A DNA stretch of 64,000 bases, from positions 4,313 through 68,312 of the forward strand of contig JBCBTD010000018.1 of assembly GCA_039818825.1 (NCBI GenBank), read 5' to 3'. The stretch comes from JBCBTD01 sp039818825 (GTDB lineage Bacteria; Pseudomonadota; Alphaproteobacteria; Geminicoccales; Geminicoccaceae). Below are positions 29,146-37,524 of the stretch, one piece after another. Under the pieces are notes generated by a model. It was not told the DNA's origin and did not search any database. It worked only from the letters and a program-made list of their open reading frames with translations. The stretch's first letter is position 1; every line of letters begins with the position of its first letter. The translations under genes and the position numbers were made by a program.

Positions 29146-29313
29146 ATGCTGAGTTTCATCACGCGACACGGCGTCGCCGGGTTGGTCGGTGGGCTCGTGG
29201 CTGTTTTGATGGTCGTGGTGCTCGCCCCGTCCACGCCAGGTGGGGTGGCGCTGATCGTCTTCTTGTGCGTTGCTGTCGCCGTGATCGTGGGCACGCTGAT
29301 CGGCCGCCGCTAG
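29146..29313 (+). CDS. 55-residue two-helix membrane protein, unknown
   Basis: Opens MLSFITRHGVAGLVGG and ends LIGRR. Two hydrophobic stretches (about 8-29 and 33-52) are split by a short PSTPGG turn, so it should form a helical hairpin in the inner membrane with both ends facing the cytoplasm. It starts eight bases after the TPR gene and 43 bases before the aldolase gene, all on one strand. No family is recognised. The unusual purity of the hydrophobic segments and its tight spacing argue for a real gene. Confidence 0.65.
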   Translation: MLSFITRHGVAGLVGGLVAVLMVVVLAPSTPGGVALIVFLCVAVAVIVGTLIGRR

Positions 29314-29356
29314 GCTCGGGCGGCCGCGTGCTCACCTCGTCAGAAGGCTCCCGCCG

Positions 29357-30124
29357 ATGCGTCGTCAAAACCAGCTGAAACATCGTCTCGCCGGCGGCGA
29401 GCGCCTGACGGGCATCTGGGCGCAAGCCGCGTCGCCGACCTTGTGCGAGATCGCCGTGTTGGCGGGCTTCGATGTCGTGCTGATCGACAACGAGCACGGG
29501 CCGGCAAGCCTGGAGACGACGTTGCACATGCTGCGCGCCGTCGAGGCCGCCGGCGGCCACCCGATCGTTCGCGTGCCCTGGAACGACCAAGTCTACCTCA
29601 AGCGCATTCTCGACCAGGGTGCCCAGTCTTTGATGATCCCGATGGTCGAGAACGCTGCCGAGGCCGAGGCGGCGGTGCGCGCCTGCCGCTATCCGCCCCG
29701 CGGCAGCCGCGGCTATGCCGCCCCCATCGCTCGCGGCGCCGCCTACGGCCTCGACGAGGACTACTTGCAGCATGCCCACGAGGATCTGTTCCTGGCCTTG
29801 CAGATCGAAAGCAAGACGGCGGTCGACGCCATCCCGGCGATGGCTGCCATTCACGGCGTCGACATGCTGTTCGTCGGTGCCAACGACTTGGCAGGCAGTA
29901 TCGATCATCTGGAACGCCTGGATGCGCCAGAAGCGGCAGCCCTGATCGCCCGTGCGGAAGACGCGATCCTGGCGACCGACGCCCTGATGGGCACCATCCC
30001 GCGCGCCGGGACGACGCCGACGGGTTTGTGGGAGAAAGGTCATCGGCTGCTGATCGGCCCGAGCGATTTGGCGTTGTTTCGGGATGCGGCCGTGGCAGCG
30101 TTGCGCGGCCTGCAAAGCGAATAG
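29357..30124 (+). CDS. HpcH/HpaI class II pyruvate aldolase
   Basis: A 255-residue aldolase of the HpaI type (2-oxo-hexenedioate or 2-keto-3-deoxy sugar acid aldolases). Motifs: DNEHGP near 47, IVRVPWND, the PMVENAAEAEA segment, RGSRGYA, LQIESKTAV with a metal Glu and FVGANDLAGS with the metal Asp. It would split a 2-oxo acid into pyruvate and an aldehyde. The family has little substrate specificity, so the pathway is not assigned. It follows the 55-residue gene on the same strand. Confidence 0.9.
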   Translation: MRRQNQLKHRLAGGERLTGIWAQAASPTLCEIAVLAGFDVVLIDNEHGPASLETTLHMLRAVEAAGGHPIVRVPWNDQVYLKRILDQGAQSLMIPMVENAAEAEAAVRACRYPPRGSRGYAAPIARGAAYGLDEDYLQHAHEDLFLALQIESKTAVDAIPAMAAIHGVDMLFVGANDLAGSIDHLERLDAPEAAALIARAEDAILATDALMGTIPRAGTTPTGLWEKGHRLLIGPSDLALFRDAAVAALRGLQSE

Positions 30125-30228
30125 TCTCTCTCCCTCTGGAGAGGGTTCACCATTGTGCGCGGCTGTTGATGCGCCCGGCTCAGTCGTGCTTGGCGTGGCC
30201 GATTGCGACAGGCGTTGGCCCTTCAACG

Positions 30229-31158
30229 TCACACTGGTGGCACCGTGCCGCGGCTCGCCGGCCGCCGCTTCACCATCTCGCGCCACCAGACGTAGAGGCC
30301 GCTGGCAAGGACGATGGTGCCGCCCGTCAGGGTCAGGGCGTCGGGCACGTCGCCGAACAACAGGAAGCCGGCGCCGACCATCCAGACGATTTGGGTGTAC
30401 CAGAAGGGGGCCAGGATCGGCGCCGGCGCGTGGCGGTGGGCGGCGGTGAGCATGTAGTGGCCGAGGCCGCCGAAGCTGCCGAGGAGCAGCAGCGGCAGCC
30501 ACTGGATACCCGACGGCGTGACCCAGACGAACGCCACGAGCGGCGTCGTCAGAGCGGTGCCGACCAGGGCGGCGTAGGCGTTCGAGGTCTCGTGGTGGTC
30601 GGCTTGGGCGACGATCCGGGTGGTCAGGACGTACCCGGCGGCGGCGGTGGCGGAGGTGAGGCTCAGGAGGGCGGCGGGCTGGAACAACTCGGGCGTCGGC
30701 CGGACGATGATCAGCACGCCGAGAAAGCCGACGACGATCGCCGACCAGCGGCGGAAGCCGATGTGCTCGCCCAGGACCGGGACGGCGAGGGCGGCGACCA
30801 GGAGCGGGATCGAAAAGTTGATCGACGCGGTTTCGGCGAGCTGCAGGAACTGCAGGGCCGCGAAGTTGCAGCAGGTGGAGGCGAAGAGAAACGCGGCGCG
30901 GAGTAGCTGCAGCCGCGGCCGCTTGCTTTGCCAGACGGTGCGCAAGCTGAGCTCGCGCAAGCTCACGAGCGAGAAGGCGACATGACCGGCATAGCGCGCC
31001 CAGATGATCATGAGGAGCGGGATGCCGGCCTGGCCCAGGAACTTGGCCGAAGTGTCGAGCACGGTGAAGCAGGCGAAGGCGAGGACGGCGAGGCCGATGG
31101 CCTGCAAGTGCCGGCGTTCGGCGAGGAGGTGGGCGGCACTCGGAGGTTCAGCGGTCAC
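30229..31158 (-). CDS. EamA/DMT-type inner-membrane exporter
   Basis: A 309-residue protein with 10 helices in two EamA repeats: the first starts near ACFTVLDTSAKFLG and the second near LLSLTSATAAAGYVL. Repeat ends LGEHIGFRRW and FGDVPDALTLTGG are typical of the drug/metabolite superfamily. The substrate is unknown; relatives export amino acids and metabolites. A GTG start at 31158 with GGGA upstream is chosen. It is divergent from the class IV aminotransferase, so amino-acid export is a weak contextual guess. Confidence 0.85.
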   Translation of the reverse strand: MTAEPPSAAHLLAERRHLQAIGLAVLAFACFTVLDTSAKFLGQAGIPLLMIIWARYAGHVAFSLVSLRELSLRTVWQSKRPRLQLLRAAFLFASTCCNFAALQFLQLAETASINFSIPLLVAALAVPVLGEHIGFRRWSAIVVGFLGVLIIVRPTPELFQPAALLSLTSATAAAGYVLTTRIVAQADHHETSNAYAALVGTALTTPLVAFVWVTPSGIQWLPLLLLGSFGGLGHYMLTAAHRHAPAPILAPFWYTQIVWMVGAGFLLFGDVPDALTLTGGTIVLASGLYVWWREMVKRRPASRGTVPPV

Positions 31159-31236
31159 GCATGGGTCCCATCCGGTTAGCCCCTTGGCGGCTCCGGAACG
31201 CCTGCCTACGGTCCTGACAGGAGTTGGGAGGCGGTG

Positions 31237-32082
31237 ATGGACGCGATCTTCTGGCACGACGGCCGCTGGCACGACAGCCAGCCCAAGGTGCTCGGACCCA
31301 TGGACCACGCCATGTGGATGGCGTCGTCGGTGTTCGACGGCGGCCGCATCTTCGACGGCGCCGGCCCCGACCTCGACATGCACTGCGCGCGTTTGGTGGA
31401 CAGCGCGCGGAAGATGCTGCTGGGGCCGACCCACAGCGCCGAGGAGATGCTGGAACTCGTGCACGCGGCCTACGAAAAGCTGCCGGCCGGCAAGGCCTAC
31501 TACGTCCGGCCGATGTTCTATGCGACGCGCGGTTTCGTGGCCCCGGACCCGGAGAGCACCGAGTTCCTGCTTGCGGTCTACGAGAGCCCGATGCCGGCGC
31601 CGACGGGTGCGGCGATCACGGTCAGCCCCTTTCGCCGTCCGGCCCGCGACGCGGCGCCGATCGACGCCAAGGCCGGCTGCAACTACCCGAACGGTGCCCG
31701 GGCCCTGGCTTGGGCTCGCGAGCGTGGCTTCGACAACGCGATCATGCTGGACGCTTGCGCCAACGTGGCCGAACTGGCGACCGCCAATCTGTGGCTGGCG
31801 AAGGACGGCATCGCCATGACGCCCGTGTGGAACGGCACGTTCCTCAACGGCATCACCAAGCAACGGATCACCGACCTGCTGATCGCCGATGGCATCGACG
31901 TGCTCGAGGCGCCCTTGACCATTGAGGACTTCGCCGACGCCGACGAGATCTTCACCACCGGCAACTACGGCAAGGTGATGCCGGTGATTCGCTTCGAGGA
32001 GAAAGCGCTGCAACCGGGCCCGGTGTTCCGTCGGGCGCGCGAGCTCTATCTCGACTATGCGGCCTCGACCAAACTGGCCTGA
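31237..32082 (+). CDS. Class IV aminotransferase (branched-chain type)
   Basis: PLP fold-type IV enzyme of 281 residues, such as branched-chain or D-amino-acid transaminase. The PLP lysine is in DAKAGCNYPNGARAL and the glutamate and turn are in NVAELATANLWL. The ending segment FTTGNYGKVMPV fits BCAT rather than D-amino-acid transaminase. GGGAGG lies five bases before the ATG at 31237; a GTG three bases earlier is unlikely. The next gene, a quinone oxidoreductase, follows by 27 bases. Confidence 0.85.
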   Translation: MDAIFWHDGRWHDSQPKVLGPMDHAMWMASSVFDGGRIFDGAGPDLDMHCARLVDSARKMLLGPTHSAEEMLELVHAAYEKLPAGKAYYVRPMFYATRGFVAPDPESTEFLLAVYESPMPAPTGAAITVSPFRRPARDAAPIDAKAGCNYPNGARALAWARERGFDNAIMLDACANVAELATANLWLAKDGIAMTPVWNGTFLNGITKQRITDLLIADGIDVLEAPLTIEDFADADEIFTTGNYGKVMPVIRFEEKALQPGPVFRRARELYLDYAASTKLA

Positions 32083-32109
32083 GACGCACGCGAACGGGGA
32101 GGGACGACG

Positions 32110-33084
32110 ATGGTTCTGGCGATCGTGCAGCAAATCCATGGCGGGCCCGAAGTGCTCGAACCGGTCGAGGTCGAGGTGACGGCGCCGGGTGAGGGCGAAG
32201 TCCAGGTTCGGCACGTCGCCATCGGTCTCAACTTCATCGACTGCTACGTGCGCTCCGGGCTGTACCCGCTGCTGCAGCCGCCGGGGACGATCGGCATGGA
32301 GGCGGCGGGCATCGTCGAGGCATTCGGCCCCGGCGTGGGGGGGTTGGCCAAGGGTGACCGGGTCGCCTACGTCTACAACGGGCTCGGTGCCTACGCGGAG
32401 GTCCGAAACGTGCCCGCCCGCTGGCTGGTCAAGCTGCCCGAGGGCGTCGACGAGCGTCAAGCAGCAGCGATGATGCTCAAGGGCATGACCGCCGAGTACC
32501 TGCTGCACCGCATGACCCAGGCGAGCGTCGGCGACCGGCTGCTGGTCCACGCGGCGGCCGGTGGAGTCGGGCTGATCTTGTGCGCCTGGGCCAAGGCCAA
32601 GGGCTGCACCGTGGTCGGCACGGTCAGCACCGAGGCCAAGGCAGCGCTCGCCAAGGCGGCCGGTGCCGATCACATCATCGTCGGCAAGGGCACCGACTTC
32701 GCCGACGCGGTCCTCGAAGCCACCGACGGCAAAGGCTGCAAGTACGTCTACGACGGCATCGGCAAGGACAGCTTCGAGGGCTCGCTGGCGTCCCTGGAGA
32801 AGCACGGCCACCTCGTCAGCTACGGCAATGCGTCGGGCATGGTGCCGCCCGTGAACATCGGGGTGCTCACCCCGAAATGCGCCCGCGTCTCCCGCCCGTC
32901 GCTTTTCCCGCACATTGCGACCCGCGAAGAGCTGGACGAGATCGCCGGCAATCTCCTCGGCGCCATCGCCGACGGCACGGTGAAGGTCGACGTCAACCAG
33001 ACCTATCCGTTGGCGGAGGCGGCACGCGCTCATGCCGACCTCGAGGCGCGAAAGACGACCGGGCAGACGGTGCTGTTGCCTTAG
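32110..33084 (+). CDS. Zinc-independent quinone oxidoreductase (QorA type)
   Basis: MDR-superfamily NADPH reductase of 324 residues. The N-terminal catalytic domain (GLNFIDCYVRSGLY, then GMEAAGIVE) and nucleotide-binding fold (HAAAGGVGLILCAWAKAKG at about 140-160) match quinone oxidoreductase. The zinc ligands of alcohol dehydrogenases are absent. It reduces quinones with NADPH. GGGA upstream supports the ATG. It runs with the class IV aminotransferase. Confidence 0.88.
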   Translation: MVLAIVQQIHGGPEVLEPVEVEVTAPGEGEVQVRHVAIGLNFIDCYVRSGLYPLLQPPGTIGMEAAGIVEAFGPGVGGLAKGDRVAYVYNGLGAYAEVRNVPARWLVKLPEGVDERQAAAMMLKGMTAEYLLHRMTQASVGDRLLVHAAAGGVGLILCAWAKAKGCTVVGTVSTEAKAALAKAAGADHIIVGKGTDFADAVLEATDGKGCKYVYDGIGKDSFEGSLASLEKHGHLVSYGNASGMVPPVNIGVLTPKCARVSRPSLFPHIATREELDEIAGNLLGAIADGTVKVDVNQTYPLAEAARAHADLEARKTTGQTVLLP

Positions 33085-33331
33085 CGCATCGACGGATCCG
33101 CAAGATCCTGCTCCGAGCCGGTTCTGATGCCAGCTATTCGGCGGTGGCCGGCCTGAAATGGAGCTGCGATGCAGGGACCATCAGGGCCGTTTGGAGCCCA
33201 AAGTTACCGATGCTGCGGGGCGCCGGAATGGGCGCTTCGGCGAATGGTCCGGTTTTCGATATGGCGTTCCGCTAGATGTAGCCGCTCGCAATCATCCTCG
33301 GTTTTGCTCGAAGGTGCGCGCCCCAAGCGAA

Positions 33332-34000
33332 CTACGATCCGCGTTGTGAGGTAGCGAGTGCGCCGCCGAGCGCGACGAGAACACCGCCTCCGACCGCCTC
33401 GATCCATTCGATGACGCGCGCGCGCATCAGACGGGCCGAGAGCGCGGAGGCGATGCCGTAGAAGACGAGGACTGGAAGCTCCAGGAGAACGGAGACGAGC
33501 CCGAGCACCACGAGCTGAAGTGCGACGTTGTCGTCCGGCGAGATGAACTGCGGAAGAATCGCGACGAAGAAGGCGATGTTCTTGGGGTTCGAAGCTTGAA
33601 GCGTGAAGCCCTGCGAGAAAGACCGAAGCGCCGTCTGACGAACCTGCGGGGCCGTGGCCTGAGCCTCGTTGAGGTCCAGTCCCCCGCCAAGCGAACGTTC
33701 GCGCCAGAGCCGCTTGGCCAGCGGCGCGATCATCCCGATTCCGAGATAGACGAGGTAGGCCGCGCCCAGCCACTTGACGATCGTGAACAGAGTTGCGCTC
33801 GCGAGGATCAGGGCACCGACGCCGAGTGCGGAGAGGGTAAAGAACAATGCGTTGGTCGAAAGTATCCCTAAGGTCGCCATGAAGCCGACCCGAAAACCGT
33901 GGCGCATGGACAGCCCGATCACGAGCAGCACTGCCGGACCTGGCGTGAGCGACAACAAGAATTCCGTTAGCGCGAAAAGCGCGAGCGTGCCGAGGTCCAT
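33332..34000 (-). CDS. LysE/RhtB family amino-acid exporter
   Basis: Six-helix inner-membrane exporter of 222 residues. The N-terminus reads LSLTPGPAVLLVIGLSMRHG, a textbook RhtB opening, followed by GILSTNALFF and the mid-loop NPKNIAFFVAILPQF. Such proteins export homoserine, threonine, leucine or lysine. No adjacent LysR regulator is seen. The 247 bases between it and the convergent oxidoreductase contain no gene. Confidence 0.9.
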   Translation of the reverse strand: MDLGTLALFALTEFLLSLTPGPAVLLVIGLSMRHGFRVGFMATLGILSTNALFFTLSALGVGALILASATLFTIVKWLGAAYLVYLGIGMIAPLAKRLWRERSLGGGLDLNEAQATAPQVRQTALRSFSQGFTLQASNPKNIAFFVAILPQFISPDDNVALQLVVLGLVSVLLELPVLVFYGIASALSARLMRARVIEWIEAVGGGVLVALGGALATSQRGS

Positions 34001-34205
34001 TCCAAAGATTCCCTAGTCTAGTCCACGCAATTTAGGCCGAAGTCATGAAGACTAACCATCCCAACGTTCTGCGGAACTCGTCCCTAGAGCATGCCGCGCC
34101 GAAACAGGCCTTCATCCACAGCGCAGCGAAAGCCCGGTTTGCCCGCAAAGCCCCATTGGCGAGTCGAACGTCGACGTCTCGGACGATCCGAGCGCGCCGG
34201 CTGTT

Positions 34206-35030
34206 TTAGCCGCGTCCTTCGCCGGCGGCGAGGTGTCGTTCCAAGCGACGGACCGCCCAGGAGACGACCAGCACCAGCACGAGATATTCGAGCACCAAGA
34301 ACGTGTAGATCTCGAGCGGCCGGTAGAGGGTCGTCACCAGCTCGTTGGCGCGGCGGGTGAGGTCGGCGAGGCCGATGACGGAGACGAGAGCGCTCATCTT
34401 CAGGACGATGACGAACTGGTTACCGAGTGCCGGAAGGATGCGCCGGACCGCCTGGGGCAGGATGACCAGGCGGAAGCGCTGCCAGGGCGTCAGGCCCAGT
34501 GCCTGGGCCGCTTCGTGCTGACCGCGGCCGATCGATTGGATGCCGGCGCGGAACACCTCGGCCATGAAGGCGCTCTCGCAAATCGCCAGCGCCAGCACGC
34601 CCGAGGTGAAGACGTCGAGGCTGACGCCCAGCACGACCGGCAGGCCGTAATGCACCCAGAGCAGCATCACCAAGGTCGGCACGGCGCGAAAGACTTCGAC
34701 GAAGCCGCGGTTGAAGGCGCGCGCCCAGCGGTCTTCGGAGAGGCCGGGCAATGCCACGAGCAAGCCGAGCACCGTCGCCAGCAAGGTCGCGAGGACCGAT
34801 ACCTGGATCGTGATCCAAAGCCCGCCCACGAGGAACGCGAGATTGGTCGAGCCGGCTTCGGTCGTCGGCAGGACGACGTACCAACCCCAGCGATAGGCGC
34901 CCTCGGCGCTGACGGCCATGGTCACCACCACGGCGAGTGCGGTGATCGCCAGCCCCAGGCCCACCGCCCAAGGCGAGATCGGTCGCGCAGGCGGCGGCGG
35001 TGGGGTGCGGTTGGCGATCGCGTTCGACAT
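34206..35030 (-). CDS. Polar amino-acid ABC transporter permease (HisM/GlnP type)
   Basis: Membrane permease of 274 residues with five to six helices. A loop sequence EAAQALGLTPWQRFRLVILPQAVRRILP is the EAA motif that contacts the ATPase. The core of WITIQVSVLATLLATVLGLLVALPGL and EVFRAVPTLVMLLW is typical. The start at 35030 has GAGAGGA upstream. It is divergent from a solute-binding protein across 121 bases; the pair would form one importer, but no ATPase gene is in the window. Confidence 0.9.
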   Translation of the reverse strand: MSNAIANRTPPPPPARPISPWAVGLGLAITALAVVVTMAVSAEGAYRWGWYVVLPTTEAGSTNLAFLVGGLWITIQVSVLATLLATVLGLLVALPGLSEDRWARAFNRGFVEVFRAVPTLVMLLWVHYGLPVVLGVSLDVFTSGVLALAICESAFMAEVFRAGIQSIGRGQHEAAQALGLTPWQRFRLVILPQAVRRILPALGNQFVIVLKMSALVSVIGLADLTRRANELVTTLYRPLEIYTFLVLEYLVLVLVVSWAVRRLERHLAAGEGRG

Positions 35031-35151
35031 CGGCGGTCCTCTCTCGGTCTCGTGTCGCGCTTCGGGGCTCGCTCTTCGAAGCAGATGCGGTAAGTGACCC
35101 TGCACCCGCCGCAGGCAACGGGTGTCGCGGCTGGACTGGGAGAACCACGAC

Positions 35152-35931
35152 GTGAAGACTTTCCTCAGCGCGGCCGTCGCCGTCATCGCCCTGGGTCTCG
35201 CCGTGCCGGCCAAGGCACAGACCTCGCGCCTCCAGACGATCCTGGAAAGCGGGACCTTGCGCGTCGGCACCACCGGCGACTTCAACCCGATGAGCTTCAA
35301 GAACCCAGCGACGGGCGAGTACGAGGGCTACGACATCGACGCCGTCACCAAGCTGGCGTCGGACATGGGCGTCGCCATCGAGTGGGTGCCGACCGAGTGG
35401 AAGACGCTGGTCGCCGGACTGGTCGCCGACAAGTACGACATGACGACCAGCGCCTCCTTGTCGGTCGACCGCGCCAAGGTTGCCGGTTTCAGCGACCCGT
35501 ACGTCACTTTTGCCACCGTACCGATGATGCTGGAGGCCAACGTCGCGGACTACGCCGATTGGGCGGATCTCGATCGGCCTGACGCGACGATCGCGGTGAC
35601 CCTCGGAACGGTGTTCGAGCAACAGGCGCGGAGCTACTTCGACAATGCCGAAATCCTCACCGTCGAAGCGCCGGCGCGCGAGTGGCAGGAGGTGCTCGCT
35701 GGCCGTGCCACGGCGAGCATCACCAGCAACGTCGATGCCGCGGCGCTCATCACGCGGTTTCCCGAACTGGCCGTGGTGCCGGTGACCGAGGCCCGGAGCC
35801 GCCGCCCAGGGGCGTTCCTGCTGCCCCAGGACGATCAGATCTGGATCAACTTCGTGAACCATTGGGTCGAGTTGCACCACGAGAACGGCTTCTTCGACGA
35901 GTTGATGGCCAACTGGCAGATCTCGGACTGA
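35152..35931 (+). CDS. Family 3 solute-binding protein (or PheC-like dehydratase)
   Basis: Periplasmic protein of 259 residues with a signal peptide ending AKAQ. The mature part starts LQTILESGTLRVGTTGDFNPMSF, then YEGYDIDAVTKLA, a pattern of family 3 amino-acid-binding proteins. GTTGDFNPMSF is also close to periplasmic cyclohexadienyl dehydratase (PheC), so an enzyme role is possible. A GTG start at 35152 is chosen with GGGAG nine bases before. It is divergent from the ABC permease, which favours the transporter role. Confidence 0.8.
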   Translation: MKTFLSAAVAVIALGLAVPAKAQTSRLQTILESGTLRVGTTGDFNPMSFKNPATGEYEGYDIDAVTKLASDMGVAIEWVPTEWKTLVAGLVADKYDMTTSASLSVDRAKVAGFSDPYVTFATVPMMLEANVADYADWADLDRPDATIAVTLGTVFEQQARSYFDNAEILTVEAPAREWQEVLAGRATASITSNVDAAALITRFPELAVVPVTEARSRRPGAFLLPQDDQIWINFVNHWVELHHENGFFDELMANWQISD

Positions 35932-35944
35932 TCGCGGGCGTCGC

Positions 35945-36682
35945 TCAGAGGACGCTGCGGGCCACCAGGAAGCTGCCGAGGCCGAAGAGTGCCAAGAAGA
36001 ACCAGAACCGGAACGTGGACGGATCGAGGGATTGGCGCAGCCGCTGCCCCAGCCACATCCCGCCGACGACGGCTGCGACCGCGAAGGCGACGTCGATGCC
36101 GATCGCCGGCGAAAGCGCGCCCATGAATGTCAGGTTGAGTGCCAGCGCCACCGTCGAAACGGTGAAACAGAGCCCCATGGCCTGGATCAGCTCGTCCTTT
36201 TCCAGGCCGATGGCCTGGAGGTAGGGGACGACCGGGATCGAGAAGACGCCGGTCGCTGCCGTCGCCATGCCGGTGGTCGTGCCGATGAGCGGCCCGAGCC
36301 AGTGCTGGCGCGGTGCCGCAACGGTGACGTGCAGCTTGACGAGGCCGCTCAGCGCGTAGAGTGCCAGCACCGAGCCGAGCAGGATCGTGCCGATCCGGGC
36401 GTTGGCGTCGCTCATCCAGCCGGTACCGGCGAGGGTCGCCAGCACCGCACAAGCCAGCATCGGCCAGAGCCGGACGACGAGTCTTGAGAGATTGGCACCG
36501 GCGAGCATCTGCCAGACGTTGGTCAGGAACGACGGGATCACGATCAAGGCGGCGGCCTCGACCGGCGCCATCACCACCGCCAGCAGACCGATGGCGATCG
36601 GCGGCAAGCCCAAGCCGACCGCCCCTTTGACCGCGCCGGCGAGCCCGAACACGGCGACGACGACGAGCAGCATCCAATCCAT
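35945..36682 (-). CDS. TSUP/TauE-SafE membrane exporter
   Basis: A 245-residue protein with eight helices and the TSUP core. The opening VFGLAGAVKGAVGLGLPPIAIGLL and the repeat GTTTGMATAATGVFSIPVVPYLQAIG are diagnostic. Relatives move sulfite, sulfoacetate, taurine-derived or other anions. It is convergent with the solute-binding protein and stands alone. The substrate cannot be called; the sulfite oxidase in this window is far away and no link is seen. Confidence 0.88.
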   Translation of the reverse strand: MDWMLLVVVAVFGLAGAVKGAVGLGLPPIAIGLLAVVMAPVEAAALIVIPSFLTNVWQMLAGANLSRLVVRLWPMLACAVLATLAGTGWMSDANARIGTILLGSVLALYALSGLVKLHVTVAAPRQHWLGPLIGTTTGMATAATGVFSIPVVPYLQAIGLEKDELIQAMGLCFTVSTVALALNLTFMGALSPAIGIDVAFAVAAVVGGMWLGQRLRQSLDPSTFRFWFFLALFGLGSFLVARSVL

Positions 36683-36864
36683 GGTCGCCCCAGCTTCGGC
36701 CGCCGCACCGCGCCGGCGCCGCTCGCTCCGATGGCCGGTCGACTAGCACGGGCCGGCATCGCCGCGCCACGGCCGCTGCGGGGCGAATGGCTCTTCGATC
36801 CTGCCATGGCGAACGGGCCAGCGAGGCCCTAGCCGCGCGGGCGCAGGTGAGGCAGGAATGCGCC

Positions 36865-37524
36865 ATGACGACCACGCTCCTCTATGCCGTCCCGGTCAGC
36901 AACTTCGCGGCGAGCATCCGGCTTTGCCTGCACCTCAAGCGTGTGCCGTTCGAGGAGCGACTGCCCCCCGGAGGCTATGGTAGCCAGGCGTACAAGGCGA
37001 TCGTTCCGACCGGGACGGTGCCGGCGCTGGTCGACGGCGACGTCGTGCTCACCGAGAGCACGGTGATCGCCGAGTATCTCGACGAGCGCCATCCCCAGCC
37101 ACGGCTGCTGCCGGCGACGGGAGCAGCGGCCCGGGCGCGGGTCCGCTTGCTCCAGCGCCTGCACGACAGCCGGATCGAGCCACCGCTGCGTGCGCTGTTC
37201 GCTCACGTTGCCCCGGCAATGCGCGATCCGGCTGCCGTCGAGCAGCATTGGCGCCTGTTCGGCGAACGGCTGCACGGCCTCGCCGCATTGACCAAACCGG
37301 CGCCGTTCCTAGCCGGCAGCGGCTTCTCGCTGGCCGACCTGCCCTACCCGGCAACGTTGTTGCTGGCCGAGCGGATGGCGACCGTGCTCGAGCAGCAGTT
37401 CGAACTGCCGGCGCCGCTCGCCGCTTGGTGGAAGGCGTTGTGCAACCACGACGCCGTGGCGCCGGTCCTCGCCGACTACGCCACTGCTGTCGAGGATTGG
37501 CTGGCTTCGAAGCAAGCGCCTTGA
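36865..37524 (+). CDS. Glutathione S-transferase
   Basis: A 219-residue GST with the N-terminal thioredoxin fold (residues 1-80) and the helical C-terminal domain. It has TLLYAVPVSNFAASIRL at the active-site end and the glutathione-binding ESTVIAEYLDE segment. PALVDGDVVLTEST is characteristic. The gene starts at an ATG that has CAGGA eight bases before it. Its stop overlaps the start of recD2 (TTGA), so the four genes GST-recD2-IMPase-EamA form one coupled operon. Zeta/maleylacetoacetate isomerase type is an alternative. Confidence 0.85.
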   Translation: MTTTLLYAVPVSNFAASIRLCLHLKRVPFEERLPPGGYGSQAYKAIVPTGTVPALVDGDVVLTESTVIAEYLDERHPQPRLLPATGAAARARVRLLQRLHDSRIEPPLRALFAHVAPAMRDPAAVEQHWRLFGERLHGLAALTKPAPFLAGSGFSLADLPYPATLLLAERMATVLEQQFELPAPLAAWWKALCNHDAVAPVLADYATAVEDWLASKQAP

